Source of the DNA: an uncultured Bacteroidota bacterium
GTDB lineage: Bacteria; Bacteroidota; Bacteroidia; Chitinophagales; Chitinophagaceae
Assembly: GCA_903912435.1 (NCBI GenBank)
Contig: CAIWHI010000135.1
Location: forward strand, 1 to 15,008
DNA length: 15,008 bases
Direction: 5' to 3'
Part shown: positions 6,439 to 13,425 of the stretch, in pieces
How positions within the stretch are numbered: position 1 is the stretch's first letter
Layout of the letters: each line of letters opens with the position of its first letter
Notes under the pieces: generated by a model
Told to the model about the DNA's origin: nothing
The model's input: the letters and a program-made list of their open reading frames with translations, nothing else
The model's database searches: none
Program-made: the position numbers and the translations under genes

Positions 6439-8643
6439 TTAGGCATTCAATAATTTTTCAAGGGCAGTATCATAGGCACCCTTCCAATCATTTACATAGC
6501 CCCAACTTTCGTTGTCTATTATTATTTCTTTTTTAGCATTTACATGGCCCAGCTTGGTGAAGGGAGTTCCTTTAAGTTCTGCTTCAAATAATGCGTGTAA
6601 ATCAGGGTTTACTGTTACTACAACCCTGCTTTGGCCTTCACCAAACAACTGTGCATCTTTTCTTAATGCATCAGAGGTGTGCAGGTTGAAGCCTAAGCCG
6701 CTTACCATAGCACATTCCAACATACAGGCGAATAAGCCACCTTCAGAAATGTCATGGGCTGATTTTACCAGTTTATTGCTTATTACCCTCTGAATAGTTT
6801 GCTGAAGGTTGAACTCTTCTTCCATTTCGAAATGTGGAGCAGGAGAGTGGGTAACACCGCATAAATGGTGGAGGTATTCGGAGCAATTAATATCATTGGT
6901 ATTCTTGCCTACGAGGTAAATGGAATCACCGGCGTGTTTGAAACCTATGCTCATTTTCTGGTCTATTGATTCTAATACGCCTACCATACCAATTGTAGGG
7001 GTAGGGTATACCGGACCATCTTCGCTTTGGTTGTAGAAGCTTACATTGCCACCTGTAACAGGGGTATCGAGCTTGCGACAAGCCACACCCATACCCTGGA
7101 TGGCATGTACGAACTGGTAATAAACCTCAGGATTATAAGGGTTACCAAAATTGAGGCAATTAGTAATAGCTACAGGTAGGCCACCGCTGCAAACAATATT
7201 CCTTGCTGCTTCACTTACAGCTATCATTGCACCCTTGTAAGGGTCGGCAAAAACATAGCGACTATTGCAATCGGTAGTCATAGCCAGGGCTTTTTCAGTG
7301 CCATGAACTCTTACAATTGTGGCATCGCTAGGCTCATTGGTTTGGGTATTGCCTGTCATAACCATGCTATCGTACTGTTCGTATATCCACCTTTTAGAGG
7401 CGATATTGGGTAATTGTACCAGTTGCCATGCTACTTCCCTTAGATCAGCCGGAACTGGTATTGAATCAGGATTGAATTTCTTTATTTCAGCAAAATAGGC
7501 TGGTTCACGGTATTCGCGGGTATATATGGGTGCACCACCACCAAGTACCAGGCTTTCGGCAGGTACATCGGCCACCAGTTCGCCATTCATGTAGTATTTC
7601 AGGTTAAGGTCTTTAGTAACCTCACCTATCTGCACACAATGGATATCCCACTTGTCGAATATTTGTTCTATTTCGGCTTCCCTACCTTTTTTCACCACTA
7701 TGAGCATACGTTCCTGGCTTTCGCTCAACAGCATTTCCCATGGTTTCATATTGTTTTGGCGAGTAGGTACTTTATCGAGGTGGATTATCATACCATGCTC
7801 ACCCTTTGCGCTCATTTCGCTGGTGCTACAGGTGATACCTGCCGCGCCCATGTCCTGCATGCCAATAAGGGCACCAGTTGGTATCATTTCGAGGCATGCC
7901 TCTAATAGCTTTTTTTCTTCAAACGGGTCTCCTACCTGCACGGATGGTAATTGCTCCGCACTATTTTCGCTGATATCGGCAGATGCAAATGAGGCACCAC
8001 CTATGCCGTCTTTGCCTGTGGAGGCACCTACAATAAATACAGGATTTCCTTCGCCATGCGAAGTTGCAGAAACAGTTTGTCCAACTCTTACTACACCCAC
8101 ACTCATAGCATTCACCAGAGGGTTGGTTTGGTAGCAACTTTCGTAGTATACCTCGCCAGCAACGGTAGGTACACCAAAACAGTTGCCATAATGGCCAATG
8201 CCTTTTACCACACCTTTTATTAGCCAACGTGTTTTGGGGTTGTCGACCTTGCCAAAACGGAGTGAGTTGAGGGATGCAATAGGTCTTGCGCCCATTGTAA
8301 ATATATCACGATGGATACCACCAACGCCTGTAGCTGCACCCTGGAAAGGTTCGATAGCAGATGGATGGTTATGAGATTCGATTTTAAATACACAGCCCCA
8401 GCCATCACCAATATCTACCAGGCCAGCATTTTCTTCACCGGCTTTCACCAGAAGTTTATCACCGTCACGAGGCAGGGTTTTGAGCCAGGTAATACTGTTT
8501 TTATAGCTGCAATGTTCGCTCCACATTACGGAGTACATAGCAACTTCAGTGAAATTGGGTGTACGGCCCAGTATTTCTTTTATCTTTTCAAATTCTTCTT
8601 CGCGAAGTCCCAGTTTTGTAGCTTGTTCGAGAGTGGCTTGCAT
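6439..8643 (-). CDS. purL: Phosphoribosylformylglycinamidine synthase subunit PurL
   Basis: The small-type PurL (734 residues from the chosen start), which with PurQ and PurS converts FGAR, glutamine and ATP to FGAM in de novo purine synthesis. Diagnostic segments: GRTPNFTEVAMYSVMWSEHC near the N-terminus (His44 region), ESHNHPSAIEPFQGAATGVGG (His91/93 region), the MQDMGAAGITCSTSEMSAKG block, the second-half FGNPYNPEVYYQF and DTPVTGGNVSFYNQ blocks and the C-terminal SAHDISEGGL. Its length excludes the large fused PurL of proteobacteria, so separate purS and purQ genes should be elsewhere. I prefer ATG 8643 (MQATLEQATKLGL) over the one at 8688 because family homology starts there and a promoter box sits four bases ahead of it. 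It lies 89 bp after kdsD on the same strand and has its own terminator. Confidence 0.97.
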   Translation of the reverse strand: MQATLEQATKLGLREEEFEKIKEILGRTPNFTEVAMYSVMWSEHCSYKNSITWLKTLPRDGDKLLVKAGEENAGLVDIGDGWGCVFKIESHNHPSAIEPFQGAATGVGGIHRDIFTMGARPIASLNSLRFGKVDNPKTRWLIKGVVKGIGHYGNCFGVPTVAGEVYYESCYQTNPLVNAMSVGVVRVGQTVSATSHGEGNPVFIVGASTGKDGIGGASFASADISENSAEQLPSVQVGDPFEEKKLLEACLEMIPTGALIGMQDMGAAGITCSTSEMSAKGEHGMIIHLDKVPTRQNNMKPWEMLLSESQERMLIVVKKGREAEIEQIFDKWDIHCVQIGEVTKDLNLKYYMNGELVADVPAESLVLGGGAPIYTREYREPAYFAEIKKFNPDSIPVPADLREVAWQLVQLPNIASKRWIYEQYDSMVMTGNTQTNEPSDATIVRVHGTEKALAMTTDCNSRYVFADPYKGAMIAVSEAARNIVCSGGLPVAITNCLNFGNPYNPEVYYQFVHAIQGMGVACRKLDTPVTGGNVSFYNQSEDGPVYPTPTIGMVGVLESIDQKMSIGFKHAGDSIYLVGKNTNDINCSEYLHHLCGVTHSPAPHFEMEEEFNLQQTIQRVISNKLVKSAHDISEGGLFACMLECAMVSGLGFNLHTSDALRKDAQLFGEGQSRVVVTVNPDLHALFEAELKGTPFTKLGHVNAKKEIIIDNESWGYVNDWKGAYDTALEKLLNA

Positions 8644-8647
8644 GCGG

Positions 8648-8655
8648 CAAAAGTA
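8648..8655 (-). promoter_or_regulatory. -7 promoter box TACTTTTG of purL
   Basis: On the minus strand TACTTTTG matches the Bacteroidota -7 consensus TAnnTTTG exactly, with only four bases (CCGC) before the purL ATG. The expected transcription start would then fall at or next to the ATG, giving a leaderless mRNA. No convincing -33 TTTG was found at 19-22 bp distance. Confidence 0.6.
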
Positions 8656-8732
8656 CAATTTTTTGGATTGTTCTTTCGTATGAAACAAATACTATGTATA
8701 GTTCACTGCGAAATAAATTTGGGGTTTTCTGT

Positions 8733-9698
8733 TTAAATAATCCCCTCTCTTACCAAATCATGAACATGCAAAATGCCGGCATATTTGCCGTTTTTTGTAA
8801 CTATCAATTGGGAGATATCATGTTTTCTCATTAATGCCAGGGCTTCGGTGGCTAATTCGCCGCCTTCTATAGATTTGGGGTTGGGGTTGAGGATGTCTTT
8901 GGCTAAGAGATTGGCAGGTGATTCGTTTTTTTCCAACATACGGCGCAGGTCTCCGTCGGTAATGATGCCTATAAGGTTACCGTTGTTGAGGACCGCAGTT
9001 GCACCAAGGCGTTTGCCTGAGATTTCGAAAATTATTTCCCTCAGGCTGCTATTGGGGCTTACAGAGGGCAGTTGGTTTTGGTCGCTCATATCAGCTACCC
9101 TGAGGTAGAGACGCTTACCTAAGGCGCCACCTGGGTGGAAACGGGCAAAGTCTTTTTCAGTAAAACCTTTCAAGCTTAATAGACAAACGGCAAGGGCATC
9201 TCCCATTACCAACTGGGCTGTGGTGCTGGTAGTAGGTGCAAGATTATTAGGGCAGGCTTCCTTTTCTACTGTGCTGTTTATAAATATATCGGCATTGGTA
9301 GCCAGGTAGGAGGTGCTATTGCCACTAAGGGCTATTACAGGGTTACCAAAGTTTTTGATAAATGGGACCAGTACTTTTATTTCGGGGCTATTGCCGCTTT
9401 TAGAAATGATAATAACAACATCACCCGGCTGAATCATACCCAGGTCGCCATGTATAGCATCGGCGGCATGCATAAACAAGGCAGGGGTGCCGGTTGAGTT
9501 AAAGGTAGCCACCATTTTTTGGGCTATGACTGCACTTTTACCAATGCCTGATACTACGACACGACCAGTAGCCTCGTGAATAGTTTTAACGGCTTTCACA
9601 AATTGGTCATCAACGTATTGCAGTAGATTGCTTACTGATTCAGCCTCTAATTTTATGGTATCTATTGCCTGCTTGATTACACTATCGGGAGAAAACAT
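8733..9698 (-). CDS. kdsD: D-arabinose-5-phosphate isomerase (KdsD/KpsF family)
   Basis: A 321-residue enzyme that interconverts ribulose-5-phosphate and arabinose-5-phosphate, the first step towards Kdo for lipopolysaccharide. A SIS sugar-isomerase domain (about 1-200) is followed by two CBS domains (about 203-262 and 268-321). K54 (GIGKS), E106 (NSPEI), E147 and H188 (ARFHPGGALGKRL) are spaced exactly like the catalytic set reported for E. coli KdsD (K59, E111, E152, H193), with a constant offset of five; HGDLG is at 83-87. The full SIS-CBS-CBS layout favours KdsD/KpsF/GutQ over SIS-only proteins. In a Bacteroidota genome, LPS Kdo synthesis is the likely job. No other Kdo gene is present in the window. 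The ATG is preceded by a promoter box; purL follows. Confidence 0.95.
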   Translation of the reverse strand: MFSPDSVIKQAIDTIKLEAESVSNLLQYVDDQFVKAVKTIHEATGRVVVSGIGKSAVIAQKMVATFNSTGTPALFMHAADAIHGDLGMIQPGDVVIIISKSGNSPEIKVLVPFIKNFGNPVIALSGNSTSYLATNADIFINSTVEKEACPNNLAPTTSTTAQLVMGDALAVCLLSLKGFTEKDFARFHPGGALGKRLYLRVADMSDQNQLPSVSPNSSLREIIFEISGKRLGATAVLNNGNLIGIITDGDLRRMLEKNESPANLLAKDILNPNPKSIEGGELATEALALMRKHDISQLIVTKNGKYAGILHVHDLVREGII

Positions 9699-9702
9699 AG
9701 TG

Positions 9703-9710
9703 CAAAGGTA
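9703..9710 (-). promoter_or_regulatory. -7 promoter box TACCTTTG of kdsD
   Basis: On the minus strand TACCTTTG fits TAnnTTTG exactly and is followed by four bases (CACT) and the kdsD ATG, the same geometry as at purL. This suggests a leaderless or nearly leaderless transcript. A matching -33 element was not recognised. Confidence 0.6.
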
Positions 9711-10177
9711 AATTAATAATGATAATTGAGGAGGTTATGGGTGTTGGGATTAAGTACCATCAAAGGACGTTATTAACAATGAACATTTTTAGGAAACCGG
9801 CAGCCCGCCGCGTTGGGGCAATGTCATTAAGTTAAGGGTTTTATGGATATTCAAATTTATTTTACCCTATATTTGACACCTCATAAAATAGTATTTCGCC
9901 CTTGCAGGGCTTAACACTATAGCCATCATAACCACCCTGGGCTGACATATTGAGTCCGCCGCGGCGGGCGATAAATGCTGTAAATTCATATTTGAATAAG
10001 TGTAAAATTTATTTGTTTAAACACGAAATGCTTAACTTAATGACATTGCGCCACGGGTTAACATGCAAATATTGGATATGTTCTTGAGTTTGACACGGTT
10101 TTTATTTAAAGAATTGATTATCAATATCTACTCTTTAGATGTTCTCCCTACATATTGATGTGGATATATTTCGAATG
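9711..10177. other. 467-bp gene-free region between kdsD and the flavoprotein gene
   Basis: No ORF of interest is present. Positions 9811-10056 form a large inverted-repeat element, listed separately. The flanks 9711-9810 and 10057-10177 are mostly featureless AT-rich DNA. The exception is GCCCGCCGCG at 9803-9812, which is the exact reverse complement of 9960-9969 inside the element. No clear terminator for the flavoprotein gene was seen beyond a 5-bp hairpin over its stop codon (CTATT/AATAG, 10178-10192). Confidence 0.6.
9811..10056. mobile_element. MITE-like element with long imperfect terminal inverted repeats
   Basis: The outer 26 bp on each side (9811-9836 and 10031-10056) are inverted copies matching at 23 positions, with a perfect 19-bp core GCAATGTCATTAAGTTAAG at 9818-9836 and its complement at 10031-10049. 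The symmetry continues inward at about 70 percent for a further ~31 bp per side (to about 9867 and 10000), giving arms near 57 bp around a 132-bp centre. The centre is partly GC-rich and has its own hairpins: GCCCT/AGGGC (9898-9910) and the perfect palindrome CCGCCGCGGCGG (9956-9967). It has no coding capacity. I could not identify a clear target-site duplication. A non-autonomous transposon is the simplest reading; a structured intergenic RNA or protein-binding repeat is possible. Confidence 0.55.
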
Positions 10178-11434
10178 CTATTTTCTCAATAGTAGTTTGA
10201 TATAAAACCATGGTTTTTGTAATGGTTTTCTTTGTTCAGGGTCGGTGAGCATGTAAGTCAGGCTGGTTCTGAAATCAGGGTTAGTATTGGCTTTTTTTAC
10301 AAGATGGTTAATCACAACCGGGTATTTAGCCCATTTTTGGATATTAGTACTTATTTTAATTTCTTCGCCAATGTTTTCATAGAGGGGCTTGTCGTAGAGG
10401 TCGTGGAAGAATGATTTGGTATAGTTTTTTTGTTGTTCAGCTTTTCTGATGGCCTCGGCTGCGTGCATGCCACTTATAAGGGAATTGCCAATTCCTTCCC
10501 CGCTAAAGGTATCTCCCAATGCGGCAGCATCGCCTACCAGTATGAAGTGGTCGCCTGATATGGGCTGTTGTTTCCATAGGGATTGGCAGTCATATTTTTG
10601 TAATGGTCCTACCATTTTTGCATTGCTGAATCGTTCTGCCAGGATCGGATTTCCTTTAATCAGGTTAGCAAATTGCTCGTCAGGGGTATATTTTTTATTC
10701 TTTTTCCAGCTTTCGGGTACACGGGCCCCTACATTGGTAAGGCCACCCGGCATAGGGAAAATCCAAAGGTAGCCAGGGGATATTTCTTTAATAAAATGCA
10801 GTTCGATGTAATTGTCCTTGTGAAGTGCTGTAACGCCATCGAAGTAGCCTCTAAGCCCGATAGCCTCAATGGTGCCTAGTGTAGATTTAGGCAGGAAATT
10901 TTTTCGAACTATGCTTTCATCTCCTTCTGCGCCTACTATTACCCTGGCCGTAATGGAATATTCTACTTCATCACAAACCATTTCGATGATTACTTTGCCA
11001 GAATTAATTTCCATTTTTTTGATTTCAGCATTGTTGAAATGCCTGCAAAGAGCAGATTGCATTTTATTATACATGAAATTGTTGAAATCGGAACGGGGAA
11101 TAGAGTAGGCAGGGGCCAGGGCATTTTTAATAGCTTTTAATTCGAACGGAATATCAATACCAGTATTATTTGGTGCGCTGAATTTAATACCCCAAACAGG
11201 TAATGATTTAGATTTGTCTTTTAGAATTTCGTAAAGCCAGTCGGGGTTTACTTTGTCAATAACCTGATGCGATTTGTAGCTAAATGCACATCCAATAATA
11301 TTATCAGCTAGGGTTGCCTGTGTGTCAATGACAATGTGGGGTACTCTTGCCTTGGTGAGGAATAAGGAAGTGGTAGCACCTGCCGGACCAGAGCCTATTA
11401 TAATTGCAGCTGTTTCCATTTTTTGATTTTCCAT
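10178..11434 (-). CDS. FAD-dependent oxidoreductase, geranylgeranyl reductase family
   Basis: A 418-residue flavoprotein of the geranylgeranyl reductase/PHBH-like group. It has the N-terminal dinucleotide-binding GSGPAGATTS (14-23), a VGAEGDESIVR segment (168-177), the GGR signature-like YLWIFP...VGAR (222-238), PLQKYD (277-282), and the second FAD motif GDAAALGDTFSGEGIGNSLI (301-320). Members reduce prenyl chains or halogenate/hydroxylate small aromatic substrates; the substrate here is not predictable (menaquinone side chain, lipid or pigment are guesses). No signal peptide. ATG 11434 and ATG 11419 (METAAII) are both possible; an AAGGGA precedes the first closely. It is transcribed divergently from the padR-like gene, with 231 bp between starts, so it could be a target of that regulator, but nothing proves it. 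Confidence 0.85.
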   Translation of the reverse strand: MENQKMETAAIIIGSGPAGATTSLFLTKARVPHIVIDTQATLADNIIGCAFSYKSHQVIDKVNPDWLYEILKDKSKSLPVWGIKFSAPNNTGIDIPFELKAIKNALAPAYSIPRSDFNNFMYNKMQSALCRHFNNAEIKKMEINSGKVIIEMVCDEVEYSITARVIVGAEGDESIVRKNFLPKSTLGTIEAIGLRGYFDGVTALHKDNYIELHFIKEISPGYLWIFPMPGGLTNVGARVPESWKKNKKYTPDEQFANLIKGNPILAERFSNAKMVGPLQKYDCQSLWKQQPISGDHFILVGDAAALGDTFSGEGIGNSLISGMHAAEAIRKAEQQKNYTKSFFHDLYDKPLYENIGEEIKISTNIQKWAKYPVVINHLVKKANTNPDFRTSLTYMLTDPEQRKPLQKPWFYIKLLLRK

Positions 11435-11469
11435 AATCCCTTATGCTTTTTTATCCATCGTCCTTTATG

Positions 11470-11477
11470 CAAATATA
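11470..11477 (-). promoter_or_regulatory. -7 promoter box TATATTTG of the flavoprotein gene
   Basis: On the minus strand TATATTTG fits TAnnTTTG, 35 bases ahead of ATG 11434. Between them lies AAAGGACG-ATG, opening a five-codon reading frame (MDKKA, stop) in frame with but closed before the gene; translation of it is unproven. Confidence 0.45.
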
Positions 11478-11616
11478 ATCCTTATCTCTTTATTTATCCC
11501 TAACTATAATTAGTGTATGTTACTTATTTTTTAGTATTGCTTTGCGGATTCAATCCAGGGAATGATCAGTAATTGTTTTGTTAGTTACCATGGAGCAAAA
11601 AAAATAGCGGAAAATA

Positions 11617-11647
11617 TTTGGATTTGAAAAATCAATGCCTAATTTTG
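11617..11647 (+). promoter_or_regulatory. Promoter of the padR-HAAS operon
   Basis: A -33 type TTTG (11617-11620) is followed after 19 bp by TAATTTTG (11640-11647), an exact match to the Bacteroidota -7 consensus TAnnTTTG. The box ends 18 bases ahead of the padR ATG at 11666. This is the best two-part promoter in the window. Confidence 0.7.
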
Positions 11648-11656
11648 TTAGGTATT
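11634..11656. promoter_or_regulatory. Palindrome over the -7 box, probable PadR operator
   Basis: AATGCCTAA (11634-11642) and TTAGGTATT (11648-11656) are inverted repeats with one mismatch in nine positions, separated by TTTTG. The palindrome covers the whole -7 box, so a dimer bound here would block the promoter. PadR regulators usually repress their own operon through such sites. The sequence differs from the ATGT-N8-ACAT motif described for classical PadR, so the assignment is inference from position and symmetry. Confidence 0.6.
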
Positions 11657-11665
11657 AAATGAAGT

Positions 11666-12004
11666 ATGGAACCAAATCCGGTAATAAAGGGAAGTCTTAC
11701 CACCATCATCCTCAAATTGCTACAGGAAAATGGTAAAATGTATGGCTATGAAATGACAAAAGCGGTAAGGGAACAGACGTTTAATAAAATGGACATCACT
11801 GAAGCGGCTCTTTACCCTGCCTTGCATAAACTGGTAGCTGAAGGATTGCTTGAAACCACCAGTGAAATTGTTGACGGGCGGATGCGCAAATATTATTCAC
11901 TTACCGATCAGGGACATACCGAAACTGTTTCGAAAATTAATCTACTTAAAGAGGCTCTGGAATCATTAAATATATTACTAAACTCAAATATTGCAAATGG
12001 ATAA
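11666..12004 (+). CDS. PadR-family transcriptional regulator
   Basis: A 112-residue winged-helix regulator of the small PadR type (subfamily without the large C-terminal domain). Features: GSLTTIILKLLQENGKMYGYEMTKAV (9-34, first helices), the recognition-helix region EAALYPALHKLVAEGLLETT (46-65), the wing RMRKYYSLTDQG (72-83) and a C-terminal dimerisation helix. PadR proteins are dimeric repressors released by small ligands or by partner proteins. A promoter with an overlapping palindrome lies just upstream, suggesting autoregulation. The stop codon overlaps the start of the next gene by 8 bp (ATGGATAA), implying translational coupling. Confidence 0.95.
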   Translation: MEPNPVIKGSLTTIILKLLQENGKMYGYEMTKAVREQTFNKMDITEAALYPALHKLVAEGLLETTSEIVDGRMRKYYSLTDQGHTETVSKINLLKEALESLNILLNSNIANG

Positions 12005-12704
12005 GCCAAAACTAAGTAAGGACCAGTTACTGCAACTGGTGAATTTTATCAAGAGGCGTGGTTTTAGACAGCCATTGTTGATTGCAGAGATACTTGACCA
12101 TTTTGCGTGTAAGGTTGAGGAAAAGATGTTTTCATTTCCCGGAATTTCATTGGAAAAAGCAATGACAGATGCCCATGCAGATTTTGGGTTTAGCGGATTT
12201 GCACCAATAGTCAATGCATATCAGGGAGGAATAAAGAAGAAGTACTCTACTGTTTATAAGGCAGAGTTAAGGAAGACCTTACTGATGCCTATTCCGGTAC
12301 TTTTATCAGTTGTGGCGTTTTTTGCTTTTTATATTAGTTTTATATGGGCAGGTAAAAATAATTATAATCACTTGTCGGGAATAAATGATGCCTGTCTTGG
12401 GCTATACCTGGCTTATATATTATGCTCTGTATATTTTGCTATTAAATATTTTTCAGGGTTTGAAACAGACTATATTAAGTCCACGATACTTGGGCAAGAT
12501 GTATTTTTCGTATTTCCAATTTTGGTTTTGCTGCCTCTACAGCATATTAATTACTGTACTCTTCCATTTGGTATAATGTCCTTTGTAGGTTCACTGGGGG
12601 CAGCTTATCTTGTAATAAGACATTATACGTTATATAAAGTACTGGCAATAGGTATTGATGAAAATACAATTGTAGAAAATTACCTGAAAGGTATAGGTGC
12701 CTGA
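11997..12704 (+). CDS. HAAS-like membrane protein coupled to PadR
   Basis: A 235-residue membrane protein. The soluble N-terminus (about 1-75) is helical with the pattern LIAEILDHFACKVEEKM, then GISLEKAMTDAHADFGFSGF, resembling the HAAS/DUF1700-type domain that is typically encoded beside padR genes. Four hydrophobic segments follow (about 95-118, 131-153, 168-186, 190-209). ATG 11997 is preferred; a TTG two codons earlier is in frame but gives only a two-residue extension. The start overlaps the padR stop. By analogy with other PadR-HAAS pairs, the membrane protein may respond to an envelope signal and modulate the repressor, but this has to be taken as inference. The gene converges on the DUF983 gene with only 8 bp between stop codons and no visible terminator. 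Confidence 0.8.
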   Translation: MDKPKLSKDQLLQLVNFIKRRGFRQPLLIAEILDHFACKVEEKMFSFPGISLEKAMTDAHADFGFSGFAPIVNAYQGGIKKKYSTVYKAELRKTLLMPIPVLLSVVAFFAFYISFIWAGKNNYNHLSGINDACLGLYLAYILCSVYFAIKYFSGFETDYIKSTILGQDVFFVFPILVLLPLQHINYCTLPFGIMSFVGSLGAAYLVIRHYTLYKVLAIGIDENTIVENYLKGIGA

Positions 12705-12712
12705 AAAAAGTG

Positions 12713-13120
12713 TTAATCATCAATACTTACCCTGCGTGAAGTGCCAAAGCTGACATACATATAAAGGTACATCATTCGAGACAGGCGCATCAGGTAGGGT
12801 TGGCAAAGTAAGACTATAGCAGTGCTACTACCGAGGTAATAAAATACACTATTATCTTTATAAGATAAGCCGAAAATGGGCCAGTACCACAGTAGGTTGA
12901 GGAAAAACAAAATCATGGTAAGTGCATAGTTGATGCCACCACCATTGTTGCTTTCCGATTTCATTTTTTGTCCGCATATTTCGCATTCATCTTTAAGAGC
13001 CAGGCATTTTCCGAGGGGGAAAATACTTTTATTTAGGAATACTGAACTTTTCCTGCAACTCGGGCATTTCAAGAGGAACATTGCAGGAAGCAACATCGGT
13101 TTGTGAGAAGAAGACGCCAT
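12713..13120 (-). CDS. DUF983 family zinc-ribbon membrane protein
   Basis: A 135-residue protein with two Cys pairs, CPSC (19-22) and CEIC (46-49), forming a probable zinc ribbon, then two hydrophobic segments (about 64-84 and 91-112) with the LLWYWPIFGLSY stretch between. This order (N-terminal CPxC, second CxxC after about 25 residues, two membrane helices) is the DUF983 layout common in Bacteroidota and Proteobacteria. Biochemical function is unknown; some family members sit beside cytochrome oxidase genes, but that context is absent here. ATG 13120 is preceded by TAAATTTG seven bases upstream, supporting this start. Confidence 0.8.
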   Translation of the reverse strand: MASSSHKPMLLPAMFLLKCPSCRKSSVFLNKSIFPLGKCLALKDECEICGQKMKSESNNGGGINYALTMILFFLNLLWYWPIFGLSYKDNSVFYYLGSSTAIVLLCQPYLMRLSRMMYLYMYVSFGTSRRVSIDD

Positions 13121-13127
13121 TTGTCTG

Positions 13128-13135
13128 CAAATTTA
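13128..13135 (-). promoter_or_regulatory. -7 promoter box TAAATTTG of the DUF983 gene
   Basis: On the minus strand TAAATTTG matches TAnnTTTG and is followed after seven bases (CAGACAA) by the ATG, again leaving almost no leader. A -33 element was not recognised. In AT-rich DNA a chance match is possible. Confidence 0.45.
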
Positions 13136-13257
13136 ATTTATTTTTCAGATTTATGAGGGGTATAGGTAGTAGATAAAATTATAGGGGTTGTGAGGGCTAT
13201 CAGTATTATTAGGATATAATTCTAAATGATATGACATTATGTTAGCACTTACGTTTT

Positions 13258-13367
13258 CCATAACCATTATGAGTGCTGCTACCATTGACAAGTATGGTTT
13301 TATGGGACTTGTGTTGCAAAATTTAAATAGCCTAATGGAGGCCTCACCCGTGTTCTCTACCATTGAC
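13258..13367. repeat. Direct repeat CTACCATTGAC and associated hairpins
   Basis: CTACCATTGAC occurs at 13279-13289 and 13357-13367, 78 bp apart. Each copy opens a small hairpin closed by ATGG (ACCAT...ATGGT) or GTGG. CCATAACCAT (13258-13267) also pairs with ATGGTTTTATGG (13294-13305) with a two-base bulge. The similarity weakens after the 11 bp. This could be a decayed pair of dispersed repeats. Confidence 0.45.
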
Positions 13368-13399
13368 GACTGTGGGATTTTGAGGGTCTTTATTCAAAA

Positions 13400-13425
13400 A
13401 ATTTGATAGTCGATCATATCAAATT
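13400..13425. repeat. 9-bp perfect inverted repeat AATTTGATA/TATCAAATT
   Basis: The arms AATTTGATA and TATCAAATT flank an 8-bp spacer, 157 bp upstream of the metalloprotease start. There is no T-run after it on either strand. It could be an operator; nothing identifies a regulator. Confidence 0.4.

Noticed and set aside
7652..8134. 160-codon plus-strand ORF opposite purL
   Set aside because: It is entirely antisense to conserved purL sequence, has no family features and its composition mirrors the purL codons.
8644..8688. Upstream ATG of purL (extra 15 residues)
   Set aside because: The extension MFHTKEQSKKLYFCR has no counterpart in the family, and the exact TAnnTTTG box lies inside it.
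8709..8745. GGGG/CCCC pairing around the kdsD stop as a terminator
   Set aside because: Only four G-C pairs close a 17-base loop and no T-run follows on the minus strand.
9711..10177. The kdsD-flavoprotein gap as a riboswitch
   Set aside because: The structure is a long symmetrical inverted repeat located after both adjacent genes' relevant ends (downstream of the flavoprotein, upstream of kdsD by 100 bp), with no known aptamer core that I recognise.
11435..11477. Five-codon leader ORF (MDKKA) before the flavoprotein gene as an attenuator peptide
   Set aside because: It has a plausible AAAGGA ahead of it, but is too short and lacks any regulatory codon run or alternative hairpins; kept only as a note.
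13151..13363. 70-codon minus-strand ORF between the DUF983 and metalloprotease genes
   Set aside because: It crosses the direct repeats and hairpins, has no recognisable domain or promoter, and reads like random AT-rich sequence.
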